Source: an uncultured Paraburkholderia sp.
Lineage (GTDB): Bacteria; Pseudomonadota; Gammaproteobacteria; Burkholderiales; Burkholderiaceae
DNA length: 12,784 nucleotides
Direction: 5' to 3'
Assembly (NCBI GenBank): GCA_937917025.1
Contig: CALFSF010000594.1
Location: forward strand, 1 to 12,784
Shown here: piece by piece, positions 1 through 6,836 of the stretch
How positions within the stretch are numbered: position 1 is the stretch's first letter
Layout of the letters: each line of letters opens with the position of its first letter
Program-made: the position numbers and the translations under genes
Notes under the pieces: model-generated
What the model saw: the letters and a program-made list of their open reading frames with translations, nothing else
The model's database searches: none
Told to the model about the DNA's origin: nothing

Positions 1-90
1 GAGGTGCTGGACATGAACGTTGGACCTGCTGAAAGTGATCTGCCTGATCGTGAAGACGTGCGGCCCGCGCACGGAGAAGCGGCGGTGTGA
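1..90 (+). pseudogene. Edge-truncated coding remnant with apparent frameshift
   Basis: Frame 1 is open from the window edge to a TGA at 88-90, but codon usage changes inside it. The first six codons read EVLDMN with G/C third positions. From about position 20 the G/C third-position bias moves to frame 2, which reads LDLLKVICLIVKTCGPRTEK. One extra base near 17-20 would join the two readings as ...EVLDMN-LDLLKVIC.... This looks like the end of a coding region that has shifted frame, or a sequencing error. I do not recognise the family. The frame-1 ending may also be the true end of an unrelated protein, so confidence is low. Confidence 0.3.
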
Positions 91-184
91 CCGTCGATGC
101 TGGCGTCGCGGCGGCTGGGATGGTGACGAAATTGTACCGGAGTCGCGTCGTTCAGGCCGGGCGCGGACGGGAAGCCCGCCAGCG

Positions 185-388
185 TCAGACAGCGCGAGCC
201 TTGCGCTTCGACGAACGTGCGGGTCCGGCAGGCGCCGGCAGGTCGGGGCGCGGCCGTCTGCCGGTGAGTTCGGCCCAGCGTTTTTCCAGCGCGCCTTCGG
301 CGAGCGGCTTGATGGACGTGCCCGAGCTTTGCGCGTCCCACGTCTGGACCGAAAGCGGATGCGTGCGCAACGCGTCGCGCGGGATCAC
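185..388 (-). CDS. Short unrecognised coding fragment (about 67 residues)
   Basis: This minus-strand frame is open from 457 down to the TGA at 185-187. It is bounded upstream by an in-frame TGA at 458-460. Third codon positions are mostly G or C across the whole frame, as in real genes of this genome. The first plausible start is the GTG at 388, with only a weak AAAGG upstream. The product has a mixed N-terminal half and a low-complexity tail rich in Pro, Arg, Lys and Ala. I do not recognise the family. The codon bias continues upstream of any good start, so it may be the 3' end of a gene whose 5' part was lost, instead of an intact small gene. Confidence 0.35.
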   Translation of the reverse strand: MIPRDALRTHPLSVQTWDAQSSGTSIKPLAEGALEKRWAELTGRRPRPDLPAPAGPARSSKRKARAV

Positions 389-497
389 GACGCCTTTGCG
401 CGCGTTGACCAGCCCGTCGTTCCCGGCTCCGCCTGAAAACCGCGAGCCGGCGGCCGATCAGAAGGGACGGATCACGAACGGCGCTTTAAGCGTCGCG

Positions 498-503
498 TAC
501 AAT
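498..503 (+). promoter_or_regulatory. Possible -10 element of the MFS gene
   Basis: TACAAT lies about 70 bp upstream of the chosen start at 574. No convincing -35 hexamer sits 16-18 bp further upstream. If it is used, the ATG at 502 lies inside the -10 box and cannot be the start codon, which supports the internal ATG at 574. Confidence 0.3.
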
Positions 504-573
504 GCGCAGACCCCCAACCCCGTCGTTCGGCCGCTCGCGGATTGCCATCGCGGGCCGCTTCATCTGGATTTTC

Positions 574-1797
574 ATGTCTCTCGCTGCCAGAGGCCGGCCC
601 GATCGCCGGCTGATTCTGTTGCTCGGTGCGCTTGCCGCATGCGGGCCCATCTCCATCGACATGTACCTGCCGAGCCTGCCGTCGATCGCGCAGGCATTCG
701 CCGTCAGCGCGGGCGCCGCGCAGTCGACCCTGACGAGCTTCATGTTTGGCTTCTCGATCGGCATGCTGCTGTACGGCCCGCTGTCGGATTCGTTCGGACG
801 CCGGCCCGTGCTGCTCGGCGGCATCGTGATGTATGCGCTCGCGAGCGCGGTCTGCGCGCTGTCGTTCTCGATCGGCTCGCTGATGATGTTCCGTTTCGTC
901 CAGGCGCTCGGCGCGGGCGCCGCATCCGTGCTGGCGCGCGCGATCGCCCGCGACGCGCACGAACCCGCCGAAGCCGCCCGCGTGCTGTCGATGCTGGCCA
1001 TCGTCACGTCGATCGGGCCGCTGCTCGCGCCGCTGATCGGCGGCCAGTTGCTGCTGCTGGGCGGCTGGCGCGTCGTGTTCGTCGCGCTCACGATGTTCGG
1101 CGCGGTCTGCGCGGTGACGGCGTTCCTGCGCGTGCCGGAAACCTGGCCGCGTGAGAAGCGCGCGGGTTCGGCGGTGCTGCAGTCGTTCGCGGCGTACGGC
1201 AAGCTGCTGCGCGATCCGGTCGCGTGGGGCCACATGCTGTGCGGCGGCATGGCGTTCGCTTCGATGTTCGCGTACATCACCGCGACGCCGTTCGTGTACA
1301 TCGAATACTTCCACGTCTCGGCGCAGGACTACGGGTTTCTGTTCGGCCTGAACATCATCGGCATCATGTTCGGCAACTTCATGAATACGCGGATGGTCGG
1401 CCGGCACGGCCCGATGCCGATGATCTCGGTGGCCGCGGCCATCAGTTGCGGCGCGTCGTTCTTCGTCGCGCTGGTGTGCCTGACGGGATGGGGCGGCTTG
1501 TGGTCGATCGTCGCCGGGCTGTTTTTCGTGGTCGGCGTGGTCGGGCTGCTGTCGGCCAACTGCACGACCGAACTGATGCATCGCTATCCACGTAATGCGG
1601 GTGCGGCCGCCGCGGTGTTCGGCGCCGTGCAGCTCGCGCTCGGCGCGCTCGCGAGTCTCGCGGTCGGGCTCTGGCAGGACGGAACGCCCAGGGGCATGGG
1701 TGCCACGATCGGCGTGGCCGGGCTGCTGTGCCTGCTTGGCCGCTGGCTCGTGCTGCGCTGGCACGACCGGCCGTTGCCTGGCGTGAGCGCGGTTTGA
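574..1797 (+). CDS. Bcr/CflA-family MFS multidrug efflux transporter
   Basis: The product is an inner-membrane drug/proton antiporter of the DHA1 group of the major facilitator superfamily (Bcr/CflA type). From the ATG at 574 it has 407 residues, usual for the family, with about 12 hydrophobic segments. Visible marks are the early ISIDMYLPSLP motif at about residues 27-37, which is typical of Bcr/CflA, motif A (GPLSDSFGRRPVL, 68-80) between helices 2 and 3, and the antiporter motif C-like GPLLAPLIGG at 148-157. An in-frame ATG at 502 would add 24 residues, partly Arg-rich, that overlap a possible -10 box, so I prefer 574. The ribosome-binding site is weak for either start. The gene stands alone on the + strand and converges on hipA. 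Substrate cannot be read from sequence; bicyclomycin, chloramphenicol or sulfonamide export are family possibilities. Confidence 0.9.
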   Translation: MSLAARGRPDRRLILLLGALAACGPISIDMYLPSLPSIAQAFAVSAGAAQSTLTSFMFGFSIGMLLYGPLSDSFGRRPVLLGGIVMYALASAVCALSFSIGSLMMFRFVQALGAGAASVLARAIARDAHEPAEAARVLSMLAIVTSIGPLLAPLIGGQLLLLGGWRVVFVALTMFGAVCAVTAFLRVPETWPREKRAGSAVLQSFAAYGKLLRDPVAWGHMLCGGMAFASMFAYITATPFVYIEYFHVSAQDYGFLFGLNIIGIMFGNFMNTRMVGRHGPMPMISVAAAISCGASFFVALVCLTGWGGLWSIVAGLFFVVGVVGLLSANCTTELMHRYPRNAGAAAAVFGAVQLALGALASLAVGLWQDGTPRGMGATIGVAGLLCLLGRWLVLRWHDRPLPGVSAV

Positions 1798-1951
1798 CGC
1801 ACGCGGCCCGCGCAATGGACGACGCGCGGTTTCTTCGTACGAGATCGCACGATAGGGAAGCGTTGCTGTCTCGTGAGCTATCCGTTTCGCCGACGTGTTG
1901 GCAACTGCCGGGCCTACGTAGCGCCGTCGCCGTCGTATTCAGTGAGGCATC

Positions 1952-3298
1952 TCACGGCAACAGCTTGCGCAACTCCGGCGTCGAGATATCGTCGATGTGG
2001 CGAAACGCTGGCGCGGCTTTATCCATCTCCGCGGCGTCGATACCGAATTCCTCGAAGTAGACCCGCCACTCCCGCACCACGCGCCAGATGTCCGCAATCA
2101 ACTGACTGGCGGCGCGTCGCGATAGCGTGAACTTGTCGTGGCTGCCGAGGGCATTGTCGAGCGTGGCCAGTCTTCCATCGTTGCCGATGCTCAGATGGAG
2201 ATAGCGCTCGGTGGCATTGCTCGCGCGAGGCAGCACATCGTAAAGCGGGCTCAGCCGCCAGCCGGGCAACGCGGCATCCCAGATGAAGCCGTGGTTGCGC
2301 AGGTGGTCATCGTCGTTGCTAACGAAGATGTTGTAGACCATGCGCTTGAAGAGCTCCGCATTGTCGTCGCGAATCACGCCCGGATGGCAATATCTCCGAA
2401 TGGCGTCGGCCAGGTCGGCATACGACTTGTCGCGCGACTCGGTCTCGTCGCACGCCAGAAGCGTGAGGCCGCTGACAAACCCCGAGCGGTGTTCAACTCG
2501 CCCATCGCCAGACCCGGGTTTGACGAGATCGGCGTGCGGCGCCGGCGAGCCGCCCGGCACCATCCAGTAGCGGTCGAATCGGCGGATGAGCATGATGCGA
2601 CGTTTGCCAAGCATCAGCGTTTTCACAGGCGGCACCCTCAACCCTGCTTTTTCCGCCATCCTGAGTGCGGCGTACTCGATGCCCGGAATATCAAACCGGT
2701 CGTGGCGACTTGCAAACTTGGCGAGCCAGAGCACCCCTTGCTCATCGCGAACGGAGGCTTTCGGACGCGCGCCGCCCAGCGCGGTGCCCTCCACGTAAAT
2801 GGCTTCCAGATGGGCCGGAATGGGCAGACCATCCTCGATGCGCTGCGCAGCCTCCATCAGGTGGCTCAGGGTGTGCCAGTTGCTCACGCCCGCCGTGGGC
2901 AAATCCGTCCGGCTGCGACGGATGTCGAGCGCTCCGACGCGATCACTTCCCGCGTGCAGCAGATACTCCGATTCAGCGAGGCTGTTCGGTGGCGCCTTGA
3001 GCTTGGCCTCGATCACGCGCCGCCCCCATGAATCTGGCGCCGCGTCGCGGATGCCGCCAAAAAAATTAAGGGCGTTGGCCGGCAGCAGGTACTTGCCTGA
3101 AATGGAAGTCCTGTCCGCAATGCTCAGGCTGACCGGGTCCACCTCCAGGGCATCGGTGCGCTTGAGGTAGTTCAGGCCATACGCGAAGCTCGATGCGATA
3201 AGGTTCGAGCCCTCTTCGGTCAAGACGAGTTGTCCACACGGCGCCCATTGCGCGCCAATGTTGGCAAAAGCGATCAGTCTTGATTCGCGAGTCGGCAT
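1952..3298 (-). CDS. hipA: HipA-family serine/threonine kinase toxin
   Basis: This is the toxin of a type II HipBA module. HipA kinases phosphorylate aminoacyl-tRNA synthetases (GltX in E. coli) and slow growth. The 448-residue length fits the family. The N-terminal coupling domain spans about 1-115. The Gly-rich loop LGGARPKASV is at 174-183. The catalytic segment NIFVSNDDDHLRN is at 323-335, where by alignment from memory D330 is the base and N335 a metal ligand; D354 in SPLYDVLP is the second metal Asp. The ATG at 3298 follows a good AAGGA site. hipB lies 38 bp upstream on the same strand, so the two should be co-transcribed. The residue aligning with the E. coli autophosphorylated Ser150 appears to be Ala173, with Thr172 beside it. 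The kinase core otherwise looks intact. The natural target is unknown. Confidence 0.93.
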   Translation of the reverse strand: MPTRESRLIAFANIGAQWAPCGQLVLTEEGSNLIASSFAYGLNYLKRTDALEVDPVSLSIADRTSISGKYLLPANALNFFGGIRDAAPDSWGRRVIEAKLKAPPNSLAESEYLLHAGSDRVGALDIRRSRTDLPTAGVSNWHTLSHLMEAAQRIEDGLPIPAHLEAIYVEGTALGGARPKASVRDEQGVLWLAKFASRHDRFDIPGIEYAALRMAEKAGLRVPPVKTLMLGKRRIMLIRRFDRYWMVPGGSPAPHADLVKPGSGDGRVEHRSGFVSGLTLLACDETESRDKSYADLADAIRRYCHPGVIRDDNAELFKRMVYNIFVSNDDDHLRNHGFIWDAALPGWRLSPLYDVLPRASNATERYLHLSIGNDGRLATLDNALGSHDKFTLSRRAASQLIADIWRVVREWRVYFEEFGIDAAEMDKAAPAFRHIDDISTPELRKLLP

Positions 3299-3336
3299 CG
3301 GGTTCCTTTTTCAGCAGGGCAGGGTGGCGCGAATAG

Positions 3337-3696
3337 CTAGAAATTGAGTTCGTCGCGCTCGGCTGCGCTCATCTCGCGAACCCGGGATTTGCGCTCGCGC
3401 GCCGCCAGTGCCGCCAGCGCCGGGTCTTTTTCCGAATACAGGATTTCGAGTGACGTGCCAGGTGCGATGGCGTCCAGATACCGCAGCACCTGACCGATGG
3501 CAAGACCGGGATCCCCGTGTTCGAGGCGGTACGCGGTGTTGCGCGACAGACCGGCGCGCAGGGCCGCGTCGATCTGTTTGACGCCGCGCGCGATGCGCAG
3601 GCGCGCGAGCAGTTCCCCGAGGTGCCTGCTCTGTTCGAGGAGTGGCGGCGAGAGACTGGAAGCTTGGGTAACTTTCATGTTCGTTAAAACGCTCAT
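3337..3696 (-). CDS. hipB: HipB-like XRE-family antitoxin and autorepressor
   Basis: The product is a small DNA-binding antitoxin expected to bind HipA and repress its own operon. It contains a Cro/CI (XRE, HTH_3) helix-turn-helix running roughly from LGELLARLR through LSRNTAYRLEHG to LRYLDAI, followed by a charged C-terminal tail, as in HipB proteins. Three in-frame ATGs exist. The one at 3726 lies upstream of the predicted transcription start (about 3718), so I reject it. The ATG at 3696 has AGG five bases upstream and gives 119 residues; the ATG at 3678 would give 113 residues but lacks a visible ribosome-binding site. Both lie in the operator region, so HipB binding would cover its own translation start. 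hipA follows after 38 bp. Confidence 0.88.
   Translation of the reverse strand: MSVLTNMKVTQASSLSPPLLEQSRHLGELLARLRIARGVKQIDAALRAGLSRNTAYRLEHGDPGLAIGQVLRYLDAIAPGTSLEILYSEKDPALAALAARERKSRVREMSAAERDELNF
3678..3695. promoter_or_regulatory. HipB operator O1 (degenerate)
   Basis: TGTTCG-N6-CGCTCA matches the TGCTCG-N6-CGAGCA consensus at 9 of 12 half-site positions. It is recognised mainly through its place in the duplicated 49-bp unit. It abuts the ATG at 3678 and lies just inside the start at 3696. Confidence 0.45.
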
Positions 3697-3706
3697 TAGA
3701 CGCCTA

Positions 3707-3726
3707 ATGCTCGATATATCGAGCAT
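3707..3726. promoter_or_regulatory. HipB operator O2, perfect 20-bp palindrome
   Basis: ATGCTCGATATATCGAGCAT is its own reverse complement, with TGCTCG and CGAGCA half-sites separated by 6 bp. It overlaps the -10 hexamer by two bases and covers the predicted transcription start, so a bound HipB dimer would block initiation. Confidence 0.75.
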
Positions 3727-3754
3727 ATTGGACCATCAAGCGTCGCGTGTCAAA
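3725..3754 (-). promoter_or_regulatory. hipBA promoter
   Basis: Reading leftward, a perfect -35 TTGACA (3754-3749) is followed by 17 bp and then CAATAT (3730-3725) as a weak -10. Transcription would begin near 3718, inside operator O2, leaving a leader of about 22 nt before the ATG at 3696. A consensus -35 with a poor -10 that touches an operator fits a repressible toxin-antitoxin promoter. Confidence 0.6.
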
Positions 3755-3772
3755 CTTCCGTGCGTGAGATCG

Positions 3773-3790
3773 TGCTCGTAAAATCGAGCA
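3773..3790. promoter_or_regulatory. HipB operator O3
   Basis: TGCTCGTAAAATCGAGCA has exact half-sites with a 6-bp centre. Together with O4 it forms a larger inverted repeat, 21-bp arms (3773-3793 and 3800-3820) around a 6-bp centre. Confidence 0.7.
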
Positions 3791-3802
3791 TTATCAGCCT
3801 AA

Positions 3803-3820
3803 TGCTCGATTTTACGAGCA
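3803..3820. promoter_or_regulatory. HipB operator O4
   Basis: TGCTCGATTTTACGAGCA has exact half-sites with a 6-bp centre, the mirror image of O3. Its centre is 30 bp from that of O3, close to three helical turns, so both dimers would lie on nearly the same DNA face. Confidence 0.7.
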
Positions 3821-3914
3821 TTCAAATCGGGAAAGCGAAGGCGGGTTGCCGACCCTGCACGGCTGGAATTGAGACGATTCACCGTCTCCCGCAGACTATC
3901 TCCGGCAAAAAACA

Positions 3915-3946
3915 AATCCCCCGAAACCATTCGGTTTCGGGGGATT
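3915..3946 (-). terminator. Intrinsic terminator of the zwf-pgl-glk/hexR operon
   Basis: A perfect 14-bp stem (AATCCCCCGAAACC paired with GGTTTCGGGGGATT) closes a 4-nt loop. On the minus strand it is followed at once by a T-rich run (TTTGTTTTTT). It lies about 95 nt beyond the glk-hexR stop codon and separates this operon from the hipBA control region. Confidence 0.9.
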
Positions 3947-4039
3947 CCGGGTAATCGGCCCGGCTCACCCACACCTTTGCGGAACAGCGAGCCCGACGAG
4001 ACCGGCACTTCTTTTACATCAACCCGCGACGGACAAAAC

Positions 4040-5959
4040 TCAGTCTTTCGCCGAAGACGCCGCGCCGTGGCTCAACCAGTCGAGCACGGCGGTCGAATCG
4101 TCGTCGGCGCGTTCGCGCACGCGGGTGACGGCTTCGCTCACCTCAGGGCTCGGCATCGCGCGACGGATCGCCACGCCCACCGCCAGGATGTCGATCATCA
4201 CCAGGTGCAGGATGCGCGAGATCATCGAAAGCTGCGATTCGCGGATTTCGATGTGATCGGTTTCCAGCGCGACGGTCGCGCGCTTCGCGAGCGGCGTGTT
4301 GCTCGACGTGATCGCGATCACCTGCGCGCCGGCCTGCATCGCCACGTCGAGCACGCGCAGCAGTTCGGGCGCGCGTCCCGACTTCGACACGGCCACGATC
4401 ACGTCGCCCTTGCCGAGCAGCGCGGCCGAGGCGGCCTGCATGTACAGGTCGCCGTACGCGATGGTCGGAATGCCGAAGCGGAAGAACTTGTAGTGCGCGT
4501 CCTGCGCGACGATGTTCGAATTGCCGAGGCCATAGAACTCGATGCGCCGCGCGCCGTTCAGCAGATCGATCGCGCGCTCGACGTGTTCGAAGTTCAGATG
4601 CTCGCGCAACTGCAGGATCGCCGACACCGTGTTGTCGAGCACCTTCGCGCCGAAGTCGGTCGCGGTGTCGCCGAGATGCACCTGGCTGTGGCTCACGGGA
4701 ATCGTGCCGGTCAGGCCCGTCGCGAGCTTCAGCTTGAAATCGGACAGACCCTGGCAGCCGAGCGAGCGGCAGAAGCGGATCACCGTCGGCTGGCTCACGT
4801 CGGCCTTGCGCGCGATATCGACGATCGGATCGTTGATGATCGAACGCGGATGATTCAGCGCGAGATCGGCGACGCGGCGCTCAGCGGGCGTCAGCGCATC
4901 GCGCATCTGGCGGATCCGCTCGAACACCGCGGACGAACTGCCGCCCGCGCGGTTCGACAACTGTTCCGCGAGAATCGCCGACACGCCGAGAAACGCCGGA
5001 TACTGCGCGGTGATCACGTACGTCGGCACGTTCGCGAGGTACGCCTCGAAGCGGCCTTTCGCCTCGAAGCGCTTGCGGAACGACGACTTCGCGAAGAACT
5101 CGCCGAGCCGCGGCACGACGCCGCCGCCGATATAGATGCCGCCGAGCGCGCCGAGCGTCACCGCGATATTGCCGGCGAACGTGCCGAGAATGCCGCAGAA
5201 GCAGTCGACGGATTCGAGTGCGAGCGCCTCGTTTTCCTCGAGCGCGCGCCGGACGATTTCCGGCACATCCACATTGGCCGCCACACGTTTCTTGTCGCGA
5301 CCGGCGAGCGCGCGATAGATCACTTCGAGGCCCGGCCCCGCGGCCACGCGCTCGAACGACACGTGCGACCACTTCTTGCGCGCGTATTGCAGCACGATGT
5401 CTTCGCGTTCGTCCGCGGGCGCGAACGTCGCGTGACCGCCTTCGCTGCCAAGCGCGATCCAGCGGTCGTCGGCGGGAATCAGGCCCGATACGCCCATGCC
5501 CGTGCCCGGGCCGAGCAGGCCGATCACGCTGTTCGGACGACGCGCGCCGCCGCCGACCTGCACGCGCTGCGCGTCGGTCAGGCCCGGCAGCGCCATCGCG
5601 AGCGCGGTGAAGTCGTTGACGACCAGCAGCGTATCGAAGCCAAGCGCGCGACGGGTTGCTTCGATGGAAAACGTCCAGTCGTGGTTGGTCATGCTGACCT
5701 GGTCGCCATCGACCGGATTCGCGATCGCAATGGCCGCATGATTCACGCGGCCGATCTTCGTGTCCTTCAGATACTTCTTGATGACTTCGGCGACGCCGGG
5801 GTATTCCGCGCACGGATACACAAGCACCTGGGTGATTTCACCGGGACCGGTTTCAAGCGCGAAACGCGCGTTGGTGCCGCCGATGTCCGCGAGCAGCCTC
5901 GGTCCGTCGGCGTGCTGGCCCGCGCCCGGGACAGCCTTAGTTTGCACACCAGTAGACAT
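4040..5959 (-). CDS. glk: Bifunctional glucokinase / HexR-like RpiR-family regulator
   Basis: One 639-residue protein joins an enzyme and a transcription factor, as known for Burkholderia. Residues about 20-335 are a ROK-independent bacterial glucokinase (ATP + glucose to glucose-6-phosphate): phosphate loop LLADIGGTNARFAL (22-35), catalytic Asp in VVNDFTALA (D116), nucleotide loop LLGPGTGMGVSG (148-159), sugar-site GSEGGHATFAP (171-181), and GGIYIGGGVVPR (273-284). Residues about 345-425 are an RpiR-type helix-turn-helix with DIARKADVSQPTVIRFCRSL (381-400). Residues about 460-600 are a SIS sugar-phosphate-binding domain with FYGLGNSN (475-482) and VAVSKSGRAPE (522-532). HexR proteins sense KDPG. 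The ATG at 5959 has AAGGGAG about 8 bases upstream and overlaps the end of pgl by 23 bp, so translation is probably coupled. The likely target is the palindrome at 8382-8400. Confidence 0.95.
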   Translation of the reverse strand: MSTGVQTKAVPGAGQHADGPRLLADIGGTNARFALETGPGEITQVLVYPCAEYPGVAEVIKKYLKDTKIGRVNHAAIAIANPVDGDQVSMTNHDWTFSIEATRRALGFDTLLVVNDFTALAMALPGLTDAQRVQVGGGARRPNSVIGLLGPGTGMGVSGLIPADDRWIALGSEGGHATFAPADEREDIVLQYARKKWSHVSFERVAAGPGLEVIYRALAGRDKKRVAANVDVPEIVRRALEENEALALESVDCFCGILGTFAGNIAVTLGALGGIYIGGGVVPRLGEFFAKSSFRKRFEAKGRFEAYLANVPTYVITAQYPAFLGVSAILAEQLSNRAGGSSSAVFERIRQMRDALTPAERRVADLALNHPRSIINDPIVDIARKADVSQPTVIRFCRSLGCQGLSDFKLKLATGLTGTIPVSHSQVHLGDTATDFGAKVLDNTVSAILQLREHLNFEHVERAIDLLNGARRIEFYGLGNSNIVAQDAHYKFFRFGIPTIAYGDLYMQAASAALLGKGDVIVAVSKSGRAPELLRVLDVAMQAGAQVIAITSSNTPLAKRATVALETDHIEIRESQLSMISRILHLVMIDILAVGVAIRRAMPSPEVSEAVTRVRERADDDSTAVLDWLSHGAASSAKD

Positions 5960-6641
5960 CGAGTCTCACTCCCTTGTCGTTCGCCAACTTCGAGATGGCA
6001 TTTTTTTGTGGCGCAGCGGCGGCCTGTTGCAGCACCTCCAGCTTGCGCGGTCCGGCGATCAGCAGATACAGATGCCCGACCTGTTTCAGCGCGGAAAGCG
6101 ACCAGCTCACGCGCGCATGCGGCGCACTGCCCGGATGCACGGCGACGAAACGTTCGTGCGTCGTGATCGCGTGGTCCCACTCGGGCGCGTCGGCGAAGAT
6201 CGAGGCCGTATGGCCGTCCTCGCCCATGCCGAGGATCGCGACGTCCGGCACGCGGCGCAGCACGTCGGCGTTCAGCGCGGCGACGTGGGCGTCGAGCGTC
6301 TGCGTGGCGTCGACGAGCGGCCAGAACGCGGCGGCGGCCGCGGCGTTGCGCAGCAGGGTCTCATGCGCGAGCCGCGAATTGCTGGCGGCGTCGGTTTCGG
6401 GTACCCAGCGGTCGTCGACCAGCGTCGCATCGATGTGCGCCCAGTCGAAAGGGCAGGTCGACAATGTCTGCAGAAACGGACGCGGACTGGAGCCGCCGGA
6501 TACTGCAAGCGTTGCCCTGCGCGCGCCAGGTTGGGACGCGTTTGCCTGCGCGGCGAGGGACGCATGTAACGCGTCTCCCACCGCTTTCGCCAGCGCGCCG
6601 GATTGGGCTTGCTGGTCGTCGAAAGCGTGAAGCTCGATCAC
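5937..6641 (-). CDS. pgl: 6-phosphogluconolactonase
   Basis: The enzyme hydrolyses 6-phosphogluconolactone to 6-phosphogluconate, the step after Zwf, in the cytoplasm. The GTG at 6641 has an excellent GGAGGAG site directly upstream and gives 234 residues, standard for DevB/SOL-type lactonases. Upstream in-frame codons back to 6800 run through an intergenic hairpin and are rejected. Family motifs are SGGSSP (49-54), DDRWVPETDAASN (76-88) and GMGEDGHTASIF (138-149). zwf lies 195 bp upstream with a large hairpin in the gap, and glk-hexR starts within the last codons of pgl. The same order is known in related glucose operons. Confidence 0.94.
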   Translation of the reverse strand: MIELHAFDDQQAQSGALAKAVGDALHASLAAQANASQPGARRATLAVSGGSSPRPFLQTLSTCPFDWAHIDATLVDDRWVPETDAASNSRLAHETLLRNAAAAAAFWPLVDATQTLDAHVAALNADVLRRVPDVAILGMGEDGHTASIFADAPEWDHAITTHERFVAVHPGSAPHARVSWSLSALKQVGHLYLLIAGPRKLEVLQQAAAAPQKNAISKLANDKGVRLDVYWCAN

Positions 6642-6787
6642 TTCTCCTCCATGCTGCTTTCTTGTAGGTTTGCGGGGTGCAAGCCAACTGTTTTTCCGCC
6701 AGTGCGCGATACGCGATGTACTGCGTCGCAAAGCGGAGGCCAGATACGCCGGCCGGCTCGATACTTCCCAAAAATGCGGCGTTGCAA

Positions 6788-6825
6788 CGGTCAGGGGCAC
6801 GCGAACCTGCGCGTGCCCCTGACCG
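6788..6825 (-). terminator. 16-bp perfect hairpin between zwf and pgl
   Basis: The arms 6788-6803 and 6810-6825 are exact inverted repeats around a 6-nt loop (AACCTG on the + strand), starting 12 nt beyond the zwf stop codon. The stem is GC-rich. There is no U-run directly after it on the minus strand; only a short T5 lies about 10 nt further. It could be an inefficient terminator that lowers pgl and glk-hexR expression, or a stabilising 3' end for zwf mRNA. Its structure is clear but its role is inferred. Confidence 0.55.
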
Positions 6826-6836
6826 GTAATGCGACG

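Larger units (their letters stand above)
3678..3821. repeat. Duplicated 49-bp operator unit (3678-3726 and 3773-3821)
   Basis: The two segments align without gaps over 49 bp with 38 identities, offset by 95 bp. Each unit holds two TGCTCG-N6-CGAGCA-like sites 30 or 31 bp apart, so the hipBA control region has four sites in two pairs. The left unit spans the hipB start codons and transcription start; the right unit lies about 55-103 bp upstream of the start of transcription. The first site of the left unit is degenerate, and the other three are exact. Confidence 0.8.

Noticed and set aside
472..1815. A 447-codon minus-strand frame opposite the MFS gene
   Set aside because: Its composition is extreme in His, Arg and Gln and the opposite strand has clear MFS motifs.
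1942..1955. GTGAG-GCAT-CTCAC stem over the hipA stop codon as a terminator
   Set aside because: Only 5 bp and no T-run; no convincing terminator is visible in the gap between the two converging genes.
3773..3820. The 21-bp inverted repeat as an intrinsic terminator
   Set aside because: It is AT-rich in the middle, has no T-run after it in either direction, and each arm is itself a copy of the hipBA operator, so a binding-site pair explains it better.
3869..6166. A 765-codon open frame on the + strand opposite glk-hexR
   Set aside because: It is the antisense shadow of a GC-rich gene: its translation is dominated by Arg, His, Ala and Asp without domain motifs, while the minus strand shows a complete glucokinase-HexR.
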